A stretch of DNA of 6,602 bases from JBEIJQ01 sp040380145 (GCA_040380145.1 JBEIJQ010000163.1:1-6602); one strand, 5' to 3'. Shown: positions 1 through 6,283, counted from the stretch's first letter. Notes: generated by a model not told the origin, from the letters alone. Numbers and translations are program-made.

Positions 1-1
1 C

Positions 2-1069
2 CAATCGCTGAGCTACACCATAGACATTTACCGCGGCGTGCTCCAACCCGTTCGGAACATCCTAGACTACGCTTTTTTCGTTTCCTTTTTCCCCCAGCTG
101 GTGGCCGGCCCCATCGTACGAGCCGTGGACTTCATCCCCCAGATCTTCGTGCCGGTGAAGGTGACCCGCGAAATGCTGGGGCGAGGGGTGTTTCTGATCG
201 CCTCGGGGTTGTTCAAAAAAACCGTGATCGCCGATTATGTGAGCGTGAACTTCGTGGACCGGATCTTCGAAAACCCGTCGCTGTACACGGGTTTCGAAAA
301 CCTGATGGGGGTGTACGCCTATGCGATCCAGATCTACTGCGACTTTTCCGGATATTCCGACATGGCCATCGGCATAGCACTGCTGATGGGCTTCCACTTC
401 AACCTCAACTTCGATTCGCCCTATCAGTCCAAGAACATCACCGAGTTCTGGCGCCGGTGGCACATATCGCTTTCGACGTGGCTGAGAGACTACCTGTACA
501 TATCTCTGGGCGGCAACCGCAAGGGCAAGTTCCGCACCTACGTCAACCTGTTCCTCACGATGCTGCTCGGCGGACTTTGGCACGGAGCCGGTTTCCGATT
601 CGTGCTGTGGGGCGCGATGCACGGACTGGCGCTCTGCCTGCACAAGTTCTACCTGTCGCTTTTTCCGCCGCCCGCCGAATCCGATCGTCCCAAAGGGATT
701 TTTTCGAAATTCTCCGGTTGGCTGGGCGGAGTGGTCGACGTGATCGTCACTTTCCATTTCGTGTGCTTTTGCTGGATTTTTTTCCGGGCCGAGAACATGG
801 ACATCGCCGGACAGGTCATCGGACAGATCCTTTGGAATTTCAACGCGCACGTCTGGTGGGACTTTTTGCTGGGCTACTCCACCGTGGTGCAGGTACTGGC
901 CCTGGGTTTCGTGCTGCACTTCCTTCCTTCTTCTTGGGGAAAAAAGGCCCAACAGGCCGTGGCTTGGAGCCCATTGCCCCTGAAACTCGCGTTTTTTGTG
1001 CTGGCGGTGCTGGTGGCCGTACAGTTCAAATCCGCCGAGATCCAACCGTTCATCTACTTCCAGTTTTGA
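2..1069 (+). CDS. MBOAT-family membrane O-acyltransferase (AlgI-like), 5' truncated
   Basis: This is the C-terminal part (355 visible residues) of a membrane-bound O-acyltransferase of the AlgI/PatA type. Such proteins move acyl (usually acetyl) groups across the inner membrane onto exported polysaccharide or another surface acceptor. The frame is open to the left edge; visible residues before the GTG at 38 read QSLSYTIDIYRG, a typical MBOAT stretch that lies well inside the protein, so that GTG is not the start. Numbering from it, the family signatures are FFPQLVAGPIVRA (17-29), CDFSGYSDMA (101-110), FWRRWHISLSTWLRDYLYISLGG (137-159) and GGLWHGAGFRFVLWGAMHG (178-196). The last holds both conserved histidines, H182 (base 581) and H195 (base 620), one of which is the expected catalytic residue. 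Several hydrophobic segments (about 10-30, 165-202, 229-249, 312-329) fit a polytopic membrane protein. Full members are about 470-520 residues, so roughly a third is missing to the left. No SGNH acetyl-esterase partner follows. The family is certain; the acceptor is unknown. Confidence 0.95.
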   Translation, partial: QSLSYTIDIYRGVLQPVRNILDYAFFVSFFPQLVAGPIVRAVDFIPQIFVPVKVTREMLGRGVFLIASGLFKKTVIADYVSVNFVDRIFENPSLYTGFENLMGVYAYAIQIYCDFSGYSDMAIGIALLMGFHFNLNFDSPYQSKNITEFWRRWHISLSTWLRDYLYISLGGNRKGKFRTYVNLFLTMLLGGLWHGAGFRFVLWGAMHGLALCLHKFYLSLFPPPAESDRPKGIFSKFSGWLGGVVDVIVTFHFVCFCWIFFRAENMDIAGQVIGQILWNFNAHVWWDFLLGYSTVVQVLALGFVLHFLPSSWGKKAQQAVAWSPLPLKLAFFVLAVLVAVQFKSAEIQPFIYFQF

Positions 1070-1090
1070 CGAAATTTCGCACCCCTCCGG

Positions 1091-1175
1091 CGTGCATTTT
1101 TGGTTATTAGGGAATTGCCTGTAGACGGACGGGCAAATGCACGGCCCCGATTTTGAAAATCCGCTTCCCGTGCGG
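1091..1175 (+). other. Overlapping inverted repeats downstream of the MBOAT gene
   Basis: Three hairpins can be drawn and they share bases. CGTGCATTT (1091-1099) pairs with AAATGCACG (1135-1143) over 9 bp. TTGCCTGT (1115-1122) pairs with ACGGGCAA (1129-1136) over 8 bp including one G-U, with a 6-base loop. GCACGG (1139-1144) pairs with CCGTGC (1168-1173), enclosing a small GATTT/AAATC stem. A seven-T run follows at 1186-1192. These could be the 3' untranslated end and a weak terminator of the MBOAT transcript. None has a stem directly followed by the T run, so termination here is uncertain. The rest of the gap, 1070-1225, shows no credible coding frame. Confidence 0.35.
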
Positions 1176-1225
1176 CTTTGGGCGCTTTTTTTGCCAAAAA
1201 ATTATTCGTTAAAACATCGATTTGA

Positions 1226-1258
1226 CTTGCTTCTTTGCTTTTAAGAACCATACCTTTG
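1226..1258 (+). promoter_or_regulatory. Candidate Bacteroidota-type promoter (TTG / TAnnTTTG)
   Basis: TACCTTTG at 1251-1258 matches the Bacteroidota -7 consensus TAnnTTTG exactly. CTTG at 1226-1229 matches the TTTG -33 element at three of four bases, with a 21-base spacer, inside the usual range. Transcription would begin around 1261-1263 on the + strand. No protein gene on + follows; the next feature is a hairpin terminator starting 33 bases after the box. The promoter is inferred from the consensus only. Confidence 0.5.
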
Positions 1259-1261
1259 CGC

Positions 1262-1329
1262 TTCCAATTTCATTTTTTTCTTTTTCATGTGTTGCCCGTC
1301 GTTGCATAACAACGGGCAACCGATTTTTT
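1262..1329 (+). ncRNA. Possible short RNA between an orphan promoter and a terminator
   Basis: If the promoter at 1226-1258 is active, its transcript would run about 68 bases to the T run at 1324-1329. It would have a pyrimidine-rich, unstructured 5' half (about 1262-1290) and a strong 3' hairpin (1291-1320), the general shape of a small bacterial RNA. Its end overlaps the stop codon of the NTF2-like gene on the opposite strand, so it could act as a short antisense RNA there. A 14-codon frame (ATG 1287, TAG 1329-1331) reads MCCPSLHNNGQPIF, but it has no ribosome-binding evidence and is probably chance. I recognise no known RNA family. Both the existence and the start of this RNA are inference. 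Confidence 0.3.
1291..1329 (+). terminator. Intrinsic terminator hairpin with T run
   Basis: GTTGCCCGT (1291-1299) pairs perfectly with ACGGGCAAC (1312-1320). After one C/A mismatch the stem continues with GTT/AAC (1301-1303 with 1308-1310) around a GCAT loop. CGA and then six Ts (1324-1329) follow on the + strand, so it points rightward and would stop any transcript from the MBOAT side or from the promoter at 1226-1258. The T run overlaps the TAA of the convergent gene. In the - direction the hairpin lies 7 bases past that stop codon but is followed by an A-rich stretch, so it would be a poor terminator that way, though it could still shield the mRNA 3' end. Confidence 0.65.
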
Positions 1330-2251
1330 AGCCCCTTCCCAACCGAGGTTTACGGCCGATTTTGCGCAGGATTTTCAGATATTTTTCGATGGCTTCGTTG
1401 GGCACGGCCACGGCCAGGTCGTAGTGGACGATCTCGAAGGCCCTTTTGGGGCCGGGGCGCATGCGCAGGACGCCGGAACCGCGGCATTCGCCCATCCAAG
1501 TATCCAGTTTTTCTTCGAACCAAGCCGTCCGGCCGTCCTCCGAGAAATACACGCGGCGCTCGTAGGGCCTGAAGTTCCAAGCTTTTCCGCGATCGAAATA
1601 GGGTTTGGAAAAACGGGCGAAATCCGCCTTGGTCCATCTTTCCGACAAGTCGGTGCCGAGGTAGATCCCGTCGTCGGCAATGGCCCCGAAGAACGCATCG
1701 AAATCGGCCCTGGCGGCGGCGGCGTGCCAATCGTCGAGCAGGCGGGCGATCGCCGCGCTGTCGGCCACGGGATAGTTGGGCTCGGGCAGGGCGTCCGGAC
1801 AAGGATCCGTGTGGCGGGAATCGGAGCCCGAAACGATCTGCCAAACGCCCTTGGGGCCGCTGGGGATCCATTGCAGCGCATGGGCGCCGCAATGCGCGGG
1901 GCTTCCGCCCACGAACGCGCGGTAATCGGCCCAAACCACGGCCATGCCCCCGTCCACCGAAACCTCCAGCGAAAGCAGGTCTTCGCGGACCGATTCCCCC
2001 GGTCGGCGGACCGAAGCGAGGAGAAATTCCCCCGCCCCGCGCACGATCGGCAGGGGGCCTTCCCCGTCAACGGAAAAAACCGCCTGGGGGTGGATCAGCA
2101 GCCGAAGCACGGCCGTGTCGCCCCTTTCGAGGGCCTCGAAAAATTCCATCGCCCTGCCCCGCACGGCCACCTCTGAGCGGGGATCGGACTGGGCGGAAAG
2201 CAGTGGCACAAAGACCATCGCGAGGAGGATCGACCGGAAAATGCGGATCAT
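1328..2251 (-). CDS. Exported protein with two tandem NTF2/SnoaL-like domains
   Basis: A 307-residue protein with an N-terminal signal peptide (basic MIRIFR, hydrophobic ILLAMVFVPLL, likely cleavage after SA near residue 20), so probably periplasmic or outer. Two NTF2-like cone folds follow. The first (about 26-145) has the helical opening AMEFFEALERGDTAVLRLLIHP and ends in the strand GVWQIVSGSDS. The second (about 163-285) starts IARLLDDWHAAAARADFDAFF, contains GIYLGTDLSERWTKADF and RTAWFEEKLDTW, and ends FEIVHYDLAVAVPNE; this is the SnoaL_3-type pattern and is much the better match. The fold is used for ligand binding or small-molecule catalysis, but no activity can be assigned here. The first copy is diverged, as after an old duplication. 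The ATG at 2251 lies 42 bases after the GWxTD gene on the same strand, suggesting one operon. The gap is A/T rich, has only a weak TCGAAA/TTTCGA inverted repeat (2265-2286) and no Shine-Dalgarno, normal for this phylum. The C-terminus is basic (KILRKIGRKPRLGRG). Confidence 0.85.
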   Translation of the reverse strand: MIRIFRSILLAMVFVPLLSAQSDPRSEVAVRGRAMEFFEALERGDTAVLRLLIHPQAVFSVDGEGPLPIVRGAGEFLLASVRRPGESVREDLLSLEVSVDGGMAVVWADYRAFVGGSPAHCGAHALQWIPSGPKGVWQIVSGSDSRHTDPCPDALPEPNYPVADSAAIARLLDDWHAAAARADFDAFFGAIADDGIYLGTDLSERWTKADFARFSKPYFDRGKAWNFRPYERRVYFSEDGRTAWFEEKLDTWMGECRGSGVLRMRPGPKRAFEIVHYDLAVAVPNEAIEKYLKILRKIGRKPRLGRG

Positions 2252-2293
2252 AAAGCGGTTTTGTTCGAAAAAAAAGGGTCTTTCGAGAAAAAG

Positions 2294-3466
2294 TCATTTG
2301 GACAGCCCATTGCGCCATTCATATACTTCGGCGGCATAGGGGATGCGGTAGGAGGGATCGCGGCGCAGGATCCACTGTTTGGCGAAAAACGCCTCGAAAA
2401 CGAAGGAAACCTGACCGCGCAGTTTCGTCGGACCGTAATACCAGATCTCGCTGCCGGGACGTTTTTCCACTTGGTCGGGCGGACCGAAGACCGTGAAGAT
2501 GATCCCACGGTCGGTTTTCCAACCGGGCTTGCAATCGCCGAAAAATCCGTTGGCGGCGCGGATGCGGCCGTAATACAGGCGGATGTTTTCGCGCGCCATT
2601 TCCATGTCCCCCTGTGCGGCTTTCAGCCAGAAGCGGTCGAGCTCCGGCTTGATGTCCATGCGCCCGTTCAGCCGTTCGTACTCGTCGTTGGTGGAAATAT
2701 AGCGGATGCTGAGCGCCAGTTCGTCGGCCCGGGTGATGTCCGGGAAATCGGCCGGCGTGGAAAGGACCGGAAAGCCGTCGCGAGCGGCGGAATCCGCGCT
2801 GATCCAGTACAGTCCCTCGTATAGCAGCCGCAACGCGCCCCCGTTTTCGATGCGCCAAGCCGAATCGGGCCGCATGCGGGGCGCCCACGCGTCGTCGCGG
2901 CGGGCATCGGGCGGCGGCGCAGCGGCGGACAGGTTTCCAAAATAGCGCACCCAAAGGTGGCGGGTGCCCTCGAGCCGACAAAAAGGACGCACGGGCACGC
3001 CCACGGGCGCGTTGGCGGGCAATACCGTCCGGCCGTTGAAATCGGCCAAAGCATACCAACCGGGATCGTCGCGGCGCCGGTCTATTTCCAGCACATCGCG
3101 CACGGTGCGGCCGCTGGCCCGATCGGTCAACGACACTTCGAGCACGAAACGCTCCAAGGGAGCCTCCACGGGAATGCGCCAAAGCGTATCGCCCCGCCAA
3201 CTTTGCAGCGTCCGGCTGCGCTCGCCGAGGAAGCGGCGCCCCTTGTCGGCATCGAACAGCCGGTACACCAGGTGCGCGTCCGCACTGTTGGTGCGCAGCA
3301 ACAACTCCTCTTCGTGCCCGAAATGCTCCACACGGCAACGCAACCACAGGTCGAGGTCGTACGGTTGCAGGCCGGTGCGGTCCAGCCGAGGCACATCCTG
3401 GGCTGCCGCGGTGAACAGACCGGCGGCACAGATCACGGCACAAAGAATGGCGGCTCTCGTTTCCAT
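2294..3466 (-). CDS. Exported GWxTD-domain protein of unknown function
   Basis: A 390-residue protein with a clear signal peptide (METR, then AILCAVICAAGLFTA, likely cleavage near AAA-QD at 22-24). Residues about 30-235 look like beta-rich extracytoplasmic domains (LYEGLYWISAD at 215-225 is typical of the family's middle part). The C-terminal GWxTD domain covers about 245-390: helical LSIRYISTNDEYERL, then LDRFWLKAAQGDMEMARENIRLYYGRIRAAN, the naming motif GWKTDRGIIFTVFGPPDQVE (315-334) and EIWYYG (340-345), ending W..N near YEWRNGL. The family is known almost only from Bacteroidota and its biochemical role is not established; the length is normal. It is the first gene of a probable two-gene unit with the NTF2-like gene, so the two exported products may work together, which is inference. 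The ATG at 3466 is chosen because it gives the signal peptide directly; the upstream bases 3467-3480 are not in a better-supported frame. Confidence 0.92.
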   Translation of the reverse strand: METRAAILCAVICAAGLFTAAAQDVPRLDRTGLQPYDLDLWLRCRVEHFGHEEELLLRTNSADAHLVYRLFDADKGRRFLGERSRTLQSWRGDTLWRIPVEAPLERFVLEVSLTDRASGRTVRDVLEIDRRRDDPGWYALADFNGRTVLPANAPVGVPVRPFCRLEGTRHLWVRYFGNLSAAAPPPDARRDDAWAPRMRPDSAWRIENGGALRLLYEGLYWISADSAARDGFPVLSTPADFPDITRADELALSIRYISTNDEYERLNGRMDIKPELDRFWLKAAQGDMEMARENIRLYYGRIRAANGFFGDCKPGWKTDRGIIFTVFGPPDQVEKRPGSEIWYYGPTKLRGQVSFVFEAFFAKQWILRRDPSYRIPYAAEVYEWRNGLSK

Positions 3467-3470
3467 ATCG

Positions 3471-3478
3471 CGAAATTA
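3471..3478 (-). promoter_or_regulatory. Weak candidate -7 box for the GWxTD operon
   Basis: On the - strand TAATTTCG matches TAnnTTTG at seven of eight positions and sits four bases upstream of the GWxTD start codon, which would make the transcript leaderless or nearly so. A TTTC about 18 bases upstream is a poor -33 element. One mismatch and a weak -33 make this tentative; the real promoter could lie further up the 255-base divergent gap. Confidence 0.25.
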
Positions 3479-3542
3479 CGACAAAATCGCTCCCACGAAA
3501 TCCGACGCTTCGGATCAAAGACACAAAGCCGGACCGATGGGT

Positions 3543-3550
3543 TATTTTTG
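3543..3550 (+). promoter_or_regulatory. Candidate -7 box for mnmD
   Basis: TATTTTTG is an exact TAnnTTTG match and is followed by CG, as is the box at 1251. It would start a transcript near 3554 and give mnmD a leader of about 165 bases. No TTTG is visible 19-21 bases upstream, so the -33 element is missing or degenerate. A T-rich region gives such matches by chance more often, so confidence is low. Confidence 0.35.
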
Positions 3551-3600
3551 CGACGGGGCGATGCACGGGCGGGGATTTTATCTCCCGTTCTCTTTTCGGG

Positions 3601-3721
3601 GAATTTTCTTTTTTTACAAAAACTTGATTGCGAGTTTTTTATAAAAAAGAAAAAAAACTGGCGGTCGCTCCCATTTTTTTATATAAAATACTGAAAATAA
3701 ATTTTTTACAATAAAAAAGAC
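3601..3721. other. AT-rich island with short direct repeats upstream of mnmD
   Basis: By hand count 26 of 120 bases (3601-3720) are G or C, far below the GC-rich genes on both sides, and eight of those fall in one block at 3661-3670. TTTTTTACAA occurs at 3610-3619 and 3702-3711; ATAAAAAAGA occurs at 3641-3650 and 3711-3720; TTTTTTATAAAAAA (3635-3648) is a perfect 14-base palindrome. The second ATAAAAAAGA ends one base before the mnmD ATG. Likely roles are promoter or upstream A-tract elements for the divergent genes and an unstructured A-rich translation leader, which Bacteroidota use in place of Shine-Dalgarno. The other half of the gap (3467-3600) holds only the two candidate promoter boxes. 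Confidence 0.5.
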
Positions 3722-4393
3722 ATGTCCACAACGCTTTTGACCACCGACGACGGATCCGCCACCCTCCACTCCGAGGTTTTTGGCGAAACATACCATTCGC
3801 GGCGGGGTGCGCGCACCGAATCGGAGCATGTTTTCTTGCGCAACGGGCTGTATGCGTGGCTGGAAAAACACCCCGAATACGGTTCGCCCTGCATTTTGGA
3901 GGCCGGCTTCGGCACGGGGCTGAACGCCCTGCTCACGCTGTTGGCCGCCGATCAGCTCGGGATCGAAATCGAATACACGGGCTACGAGGCCTATCCCTTG
4001 GATCTGCAGACCGCGGCAGGACTGGATTATCCGGCGTTGCTGGGCGCTTCGGCGGACGATTTCATGGCGATGCACCGGTGTGCGGAGGGGCAAGCGCATC
4101 GGCTCGCGCCGTTTTTTCTCTTCGAAAAGCGTTGCGCGCGTTTCGAGCTGCTCGACGAGGCCGAACGGTACGATGTGGTGTATTTCGATGCTTTCGCGCC
4201 GGGCACCCAGCCCGAATTGTGGAGCCCCGACGCGCTCGGGCGGATGTTCCGGGCCCTGCGCCCCGGCGGCGTTTGGGTGAGTTACTGCGCCAAGGGCGAA
4301 GTGAGGCGTACCCTGCAATCCGTGGGATTTCGGGCGGAGCGGCTGCCGGGGCCTCCGGGCAAGCGGGAAATGCTGCGCGGCTGGAAGGAGTAG
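3722..4393 (+). CDS. mnmD: MnmD, tRNA nm5(s2)U34 methyltransferase
   Basis: A 223-residue SAM-dependent methyltransferase of the Methyltransf_30/MnmC N-domain family. Members convert 5-aminomethyl(-2-thio)uridine at wobble position 34 of certain tRNAs to the 5-methylaminomethyl form, after MnmE/MnmG, in the cytoplasm. Signatures in order are the N-terminal ETYHSRRGARTESEHVF (22-38), the SAM-binding loop LEAGFGTGLNAL (59-70), acidic E89 in GYEAYPLDL, the catalytic-side motif YFDAFAPGTQPELWS (154-168), and the C-terminal YCAKGEVRRTLQSVGF followed by RLPGPPGKREMLRG, nearly the family pattern. It is a stand-alone enzyme: the FAD-dependent oxidase half of enterobacterial MnmC is absent and the length is complete for the short form. 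The ATG at 3722 follows an A-rich leader and no earlier in-frame start is needed. The gene is alone on + and ends two bases from the converging decarboxylase. Confidence 0.93.
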   Translation: MSTTLLTTDDGSATLHSEVFGETYHSRRGARTESEHVFLRNGLYAWLEKHPEYGSPCILEAGFGTGLNALLTLLAADQLGIEIEYTGYEAYPLDLQTAAGLDYPALLGASADDFMAMHRCAEGQAHRLAPFFLFEKRCARFELLDEAERYDVVYFDAFAPGTQPELWSPDALGRMFRALRPGGVWVSYCAKGEVRRTLQSVGFRAERLPGPPGKREMLRGWKE

Positions 4394-4395
4394 GG

Positions 4396-6228
4396 CTATC
4401 CGCCCAATCCGGCCAGTTCGCCTCCCCGGGCAAAGAGTTTGTCCACCCGCGCCTTCAACGCCGGATCCACTTCGAGGGCGGGCGCGTGGTGCGGTTTGGT
4501 GCGCGCGTCCAGCACCAGTGCGCCCACGCAGCCCCAGTGCTTGAACTCGTAGAAACTGTCCACCCCGTGCAGGTCGTGGGAAGGATTGGCGCGGGTGAAG
4601 GCCGCCCATAGGAAATTGTTGAGCGTCTCGCAGACGAATCGGCTGTCGTCGGCCAGCACCACGAGCGGAACGGAATCGGGCATGGTTTCGCGCAGGTAAC
4701 GGCAGAGGTTTTGGATTTCGATCTGCGCCACCGTGTAGTTTTCGAAACGGGGCGACCGCAGCACCAGCACGCCCGGCAGGGCCATCCGTGGTTCCGAGAA
4801 AGTTTCTGGCAAAACCAGGTTGCCCGGCACTTCCCGCGAAAGCGTTCGGCGAGCGGGGCCGCAGCAGGCCACGACCACCTTCGAGCCTTCGTTCCAGCCC
4901 GAACCGGAGTAATCCAGCGTATCGATCGTGGTACGGGTCTGGAAGTGCAGGTCGCGCTGCCAGTCCACCCGTTCGAGCACATGCCCCAAGAAATGGGCGA
5001 TGTCGTGGGTGTCGAGTTTCGGGGCATCGCCTTCGGCGGCGATGAACAGGAATTTGGCCAGGGAGGTCTGTCCGGTCCCCAAGATGCGGTTGGCGATGGT
5101 GAGGATTTCCTCCGGCTTGCGTTCCCGGAAGGGCATGTACCGCTCGCGCCCGATGGCCAGCAGCAGCGGGTGCACCCCGGCGGCGTCCACGGCGTGCAGT
5201 TCCACGAGGCCTGGAAACTCGGCAGGGGTCAGCGGCGCCACCAATTCGTGGATCAGCCAACCGAAACTGCTGTCCTCCTGCGGGGGGCGGCCCACGACGG
5301 AAAAGTGCCACAGCGGATCTTTTCGGTGATAGACACGGTGCACCCGCATCACGGGAAAATCGTGGGTCAGGCTATAGTAGCCGAGGTGGTCGCCGAACGG
5401 TCCTTCGGGCTTTTTGACGCCCTTGAGGATCTCGCCCGTGATCACGAAGTCCGCATCGGACGAGAGCAGATGTCCGTCGCGGCGCACATAGCGGAAGCGC
5501 CGCCCTCCCAGCATGCCGGCGAAGGTAAGCTCCGGCAGACCCTCCGGCAGCGGCATGATGGCCGAAAATGCGTGGCTGGGCGGTCCACCAACGAAAATGC
5601 TGCACAAAAAGGGCTTTTCGAGCCGATTGTACTTGGTGTGGTGCACGCCGATGCCCCGGTGCAACTGGTAATGCAGCCCGATCTCTTCGTCGGGCACATA
5701 ATCATTGCCGGAAAGTTGGATGCGATACATCCCGAGGTTGGAGCCCATCGCACCGGGCCGATCGGGGTCTTCGGTATAGACCTGGGGAAGCGTGACGAAC
5801 GCCCCGCCGTCCATGCCCCACGATCGGATCTGCGGCAGCAGCCCGACACGGGTGGTGCCGTGGAGAATGGGCGCTCCGAACGGACTTTTCATCGGCAGGG
5901 CCGAAAGGGCCGTGAACGGCGCCCCGAGATAACGCCCGGGCCGCTTGAACGCGTTGGTCGGGTCGAGTTTCAGCTCGATGACGCGGCGCACTTTTTCGAG
6001 GGTGTGCCTGAACAAGAACCGGGTGCGCTCCACGGTCCCGTACACATTGCTGATGGCTTGGAAAGGGCTGCCTTTGACCCGTTCGAACAAAATGGCGGGA
6101 CCGCCGGAATCGTACAGGCGCCGGTGGATCTCGGCCATTTCGAGCTCGGGATCCACTTCTGTGCGCAGGCGCACCAATTGGCCGGTCTTTTCCAAATCGA
6201 GCGCGGCTTGTCGCAAACTGTTGTACAC
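4396..6228 (-). CDS. UbiD-family prenylated-FMN decarboxylase (menaquinone-type candidate)
   Basis: A 610-residue UbiD-family enzyme, cytoplasmic, expected to decarboxylate an aromatic or unsaturated acid using prenylated FMN made by a UbiX partner. Visible signatures are SNLGMYRIQ (163-171) with the conserved arginine R169, LHRGIGVHH (189-197), FVGGPPSHAFSA (212-223), EGPFGDHLGYYS (275-286) with the conserved acidic residues E275 and D280, FSVVGRPPQED (309-319), and GTGQTSLAKFLFIAAEGD (384-401). The E...D form of the EGPFG motif is as in E. coli UbiD. Classical UbiD proteins are about 490 residues; the extra C-terminal domain (about 450-610) resembles the longer forms annotated in Bacteroidota as menaquinone biosynthesis decarboxylase, so a late futalosine-type menaquinone step is plausible, but the substrate is not shown here. 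The start is a GTG: an in-frame TAG at 6244-6246 leaves no ATG upstream, and MYNSLRQAALDLEKTGQLVRL is the expected N-terminus. No ubiX is in view. Confidence 0.92.
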   Translation of the reverse strand: MYNSLRQAALDLEKTGQLVRLRTEVDPELEMAEIHRRLYDSGGPAILFERVKGSPFQAISNVYGTVERTRFLFRHTLEKVRRVIELKLDPTNAFKRPGRYLGAPFTALSALPMKSPFGAPILHGTTRVGLLPQIRSWGMDGGAFVTLPQVYTEDPDRPGAMGSNLGMYRIQLSGNDYVPDEEIGLHYQLHRGIGVHHTKYNRLEKPFLCSIFVGGPPSHAFSAIMPLPEGLPELTFAGMLGGRRFRYVRRDGHLLSSDADFVITGEILKGVKKPEGPFGDHLGYYSLTHDFPVMRVHRVYHRKDPLWHFSVVGRPPQEDSSFGWLIHELVAPLTPAEFPGLVELHAVDAAGVHPLLLAIGRERYMPFRERKPEEILTIANRILGTGQTSLAKFLFIAAEGDAPKLDTHDIAHFLGHVLERVDWQRDLHFQTRTTIDTLDYSGSGWNEGSKVVVACCGPARRTLSREVPGNLVLPETFSEPRMALPGVLVLRSPRFENYTVAQIEIQNLCRYLRETMPDSVPLVVLADDSRFVCETLNNFLWAAFTRANPSHDLHGVDSFYEFKHWGCVGALVLDARTKPHHAPALEVDPALKARVDKLFARGGELAGLGG

Positions 6229-6275
6229 GTTGGGTATTTTTGGCTACACAACAAAGAAAACGCGCTTAGGTTAAC

Positions 6276-6283
6276 CAAAGATG
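6276..6283 (-). promoter_or_regulatory. Weak candidate -7 box for the UbiD-family gene
   Basis: On the - strand CATCTTTG matches TAnnTTTG at seven of eight positions, 47 bases upstream of the GTG start. No TTG is found at the proper -33 distance. Another near match, TTTCTTTG (6252-6259), is also imperfect. The promoter must lie in this gap, since the strong terminator at 6376-6414 isolates the gene from the one upstream, but neither box is convincing. Nothing else is seen in 6229-6375. Confidence 0.2.

Noticed and set aside
1287..1331. A 14-codon leader peptide (MCCPSLHNNGQPIF) inside the possible short RNA
   Set aside because: It spans the terminator stem, has no ribosome-binding evidence, and no regulated gene follows on the + strand.
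1222..1572. Open frame of 116 codons on + after the promoter at 1226-1258
   Set aside because: It begins at a TTG inside the promoter region, passes through the terminator hairpin, and lies antisense to the NTF2-like gene with no motif of its own.
2265..2286. TCGAAA/TTTCGA inverted repeat between the GWxTD and NTF2-like genes as a terminator
   Set aside because: The stem is only six mostly A-T pairs around a 10-base loop, too weak to end transcription between the two genes.
2957..3694. Open frames on + antisense to the GWxTD gene's 5' half
   Set aside because: They have low-complexity composition, no signal or motif, and the GWxTD protein on - is a complete family member.
3614..5311. Open frame of 565 codons on the - strand across mnmD and the decarboxylase 3' half
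   Set aside because: It overlaps two genes with clear family motifs, its protein is rich in Arg, Pro, Ala and Gly without recognisable motifs, and it runs into the AT-rich gap; it is a shadow frame of GC-rich codons.
6235..6242. TATTTTTG, an exact -7 box match on +
   Set aside because: No suitable -33 element is present and no + gene follows; it lies just upstream of the decarboxylase on the opposite strand, so chance in a T-rich stretch is likelier.
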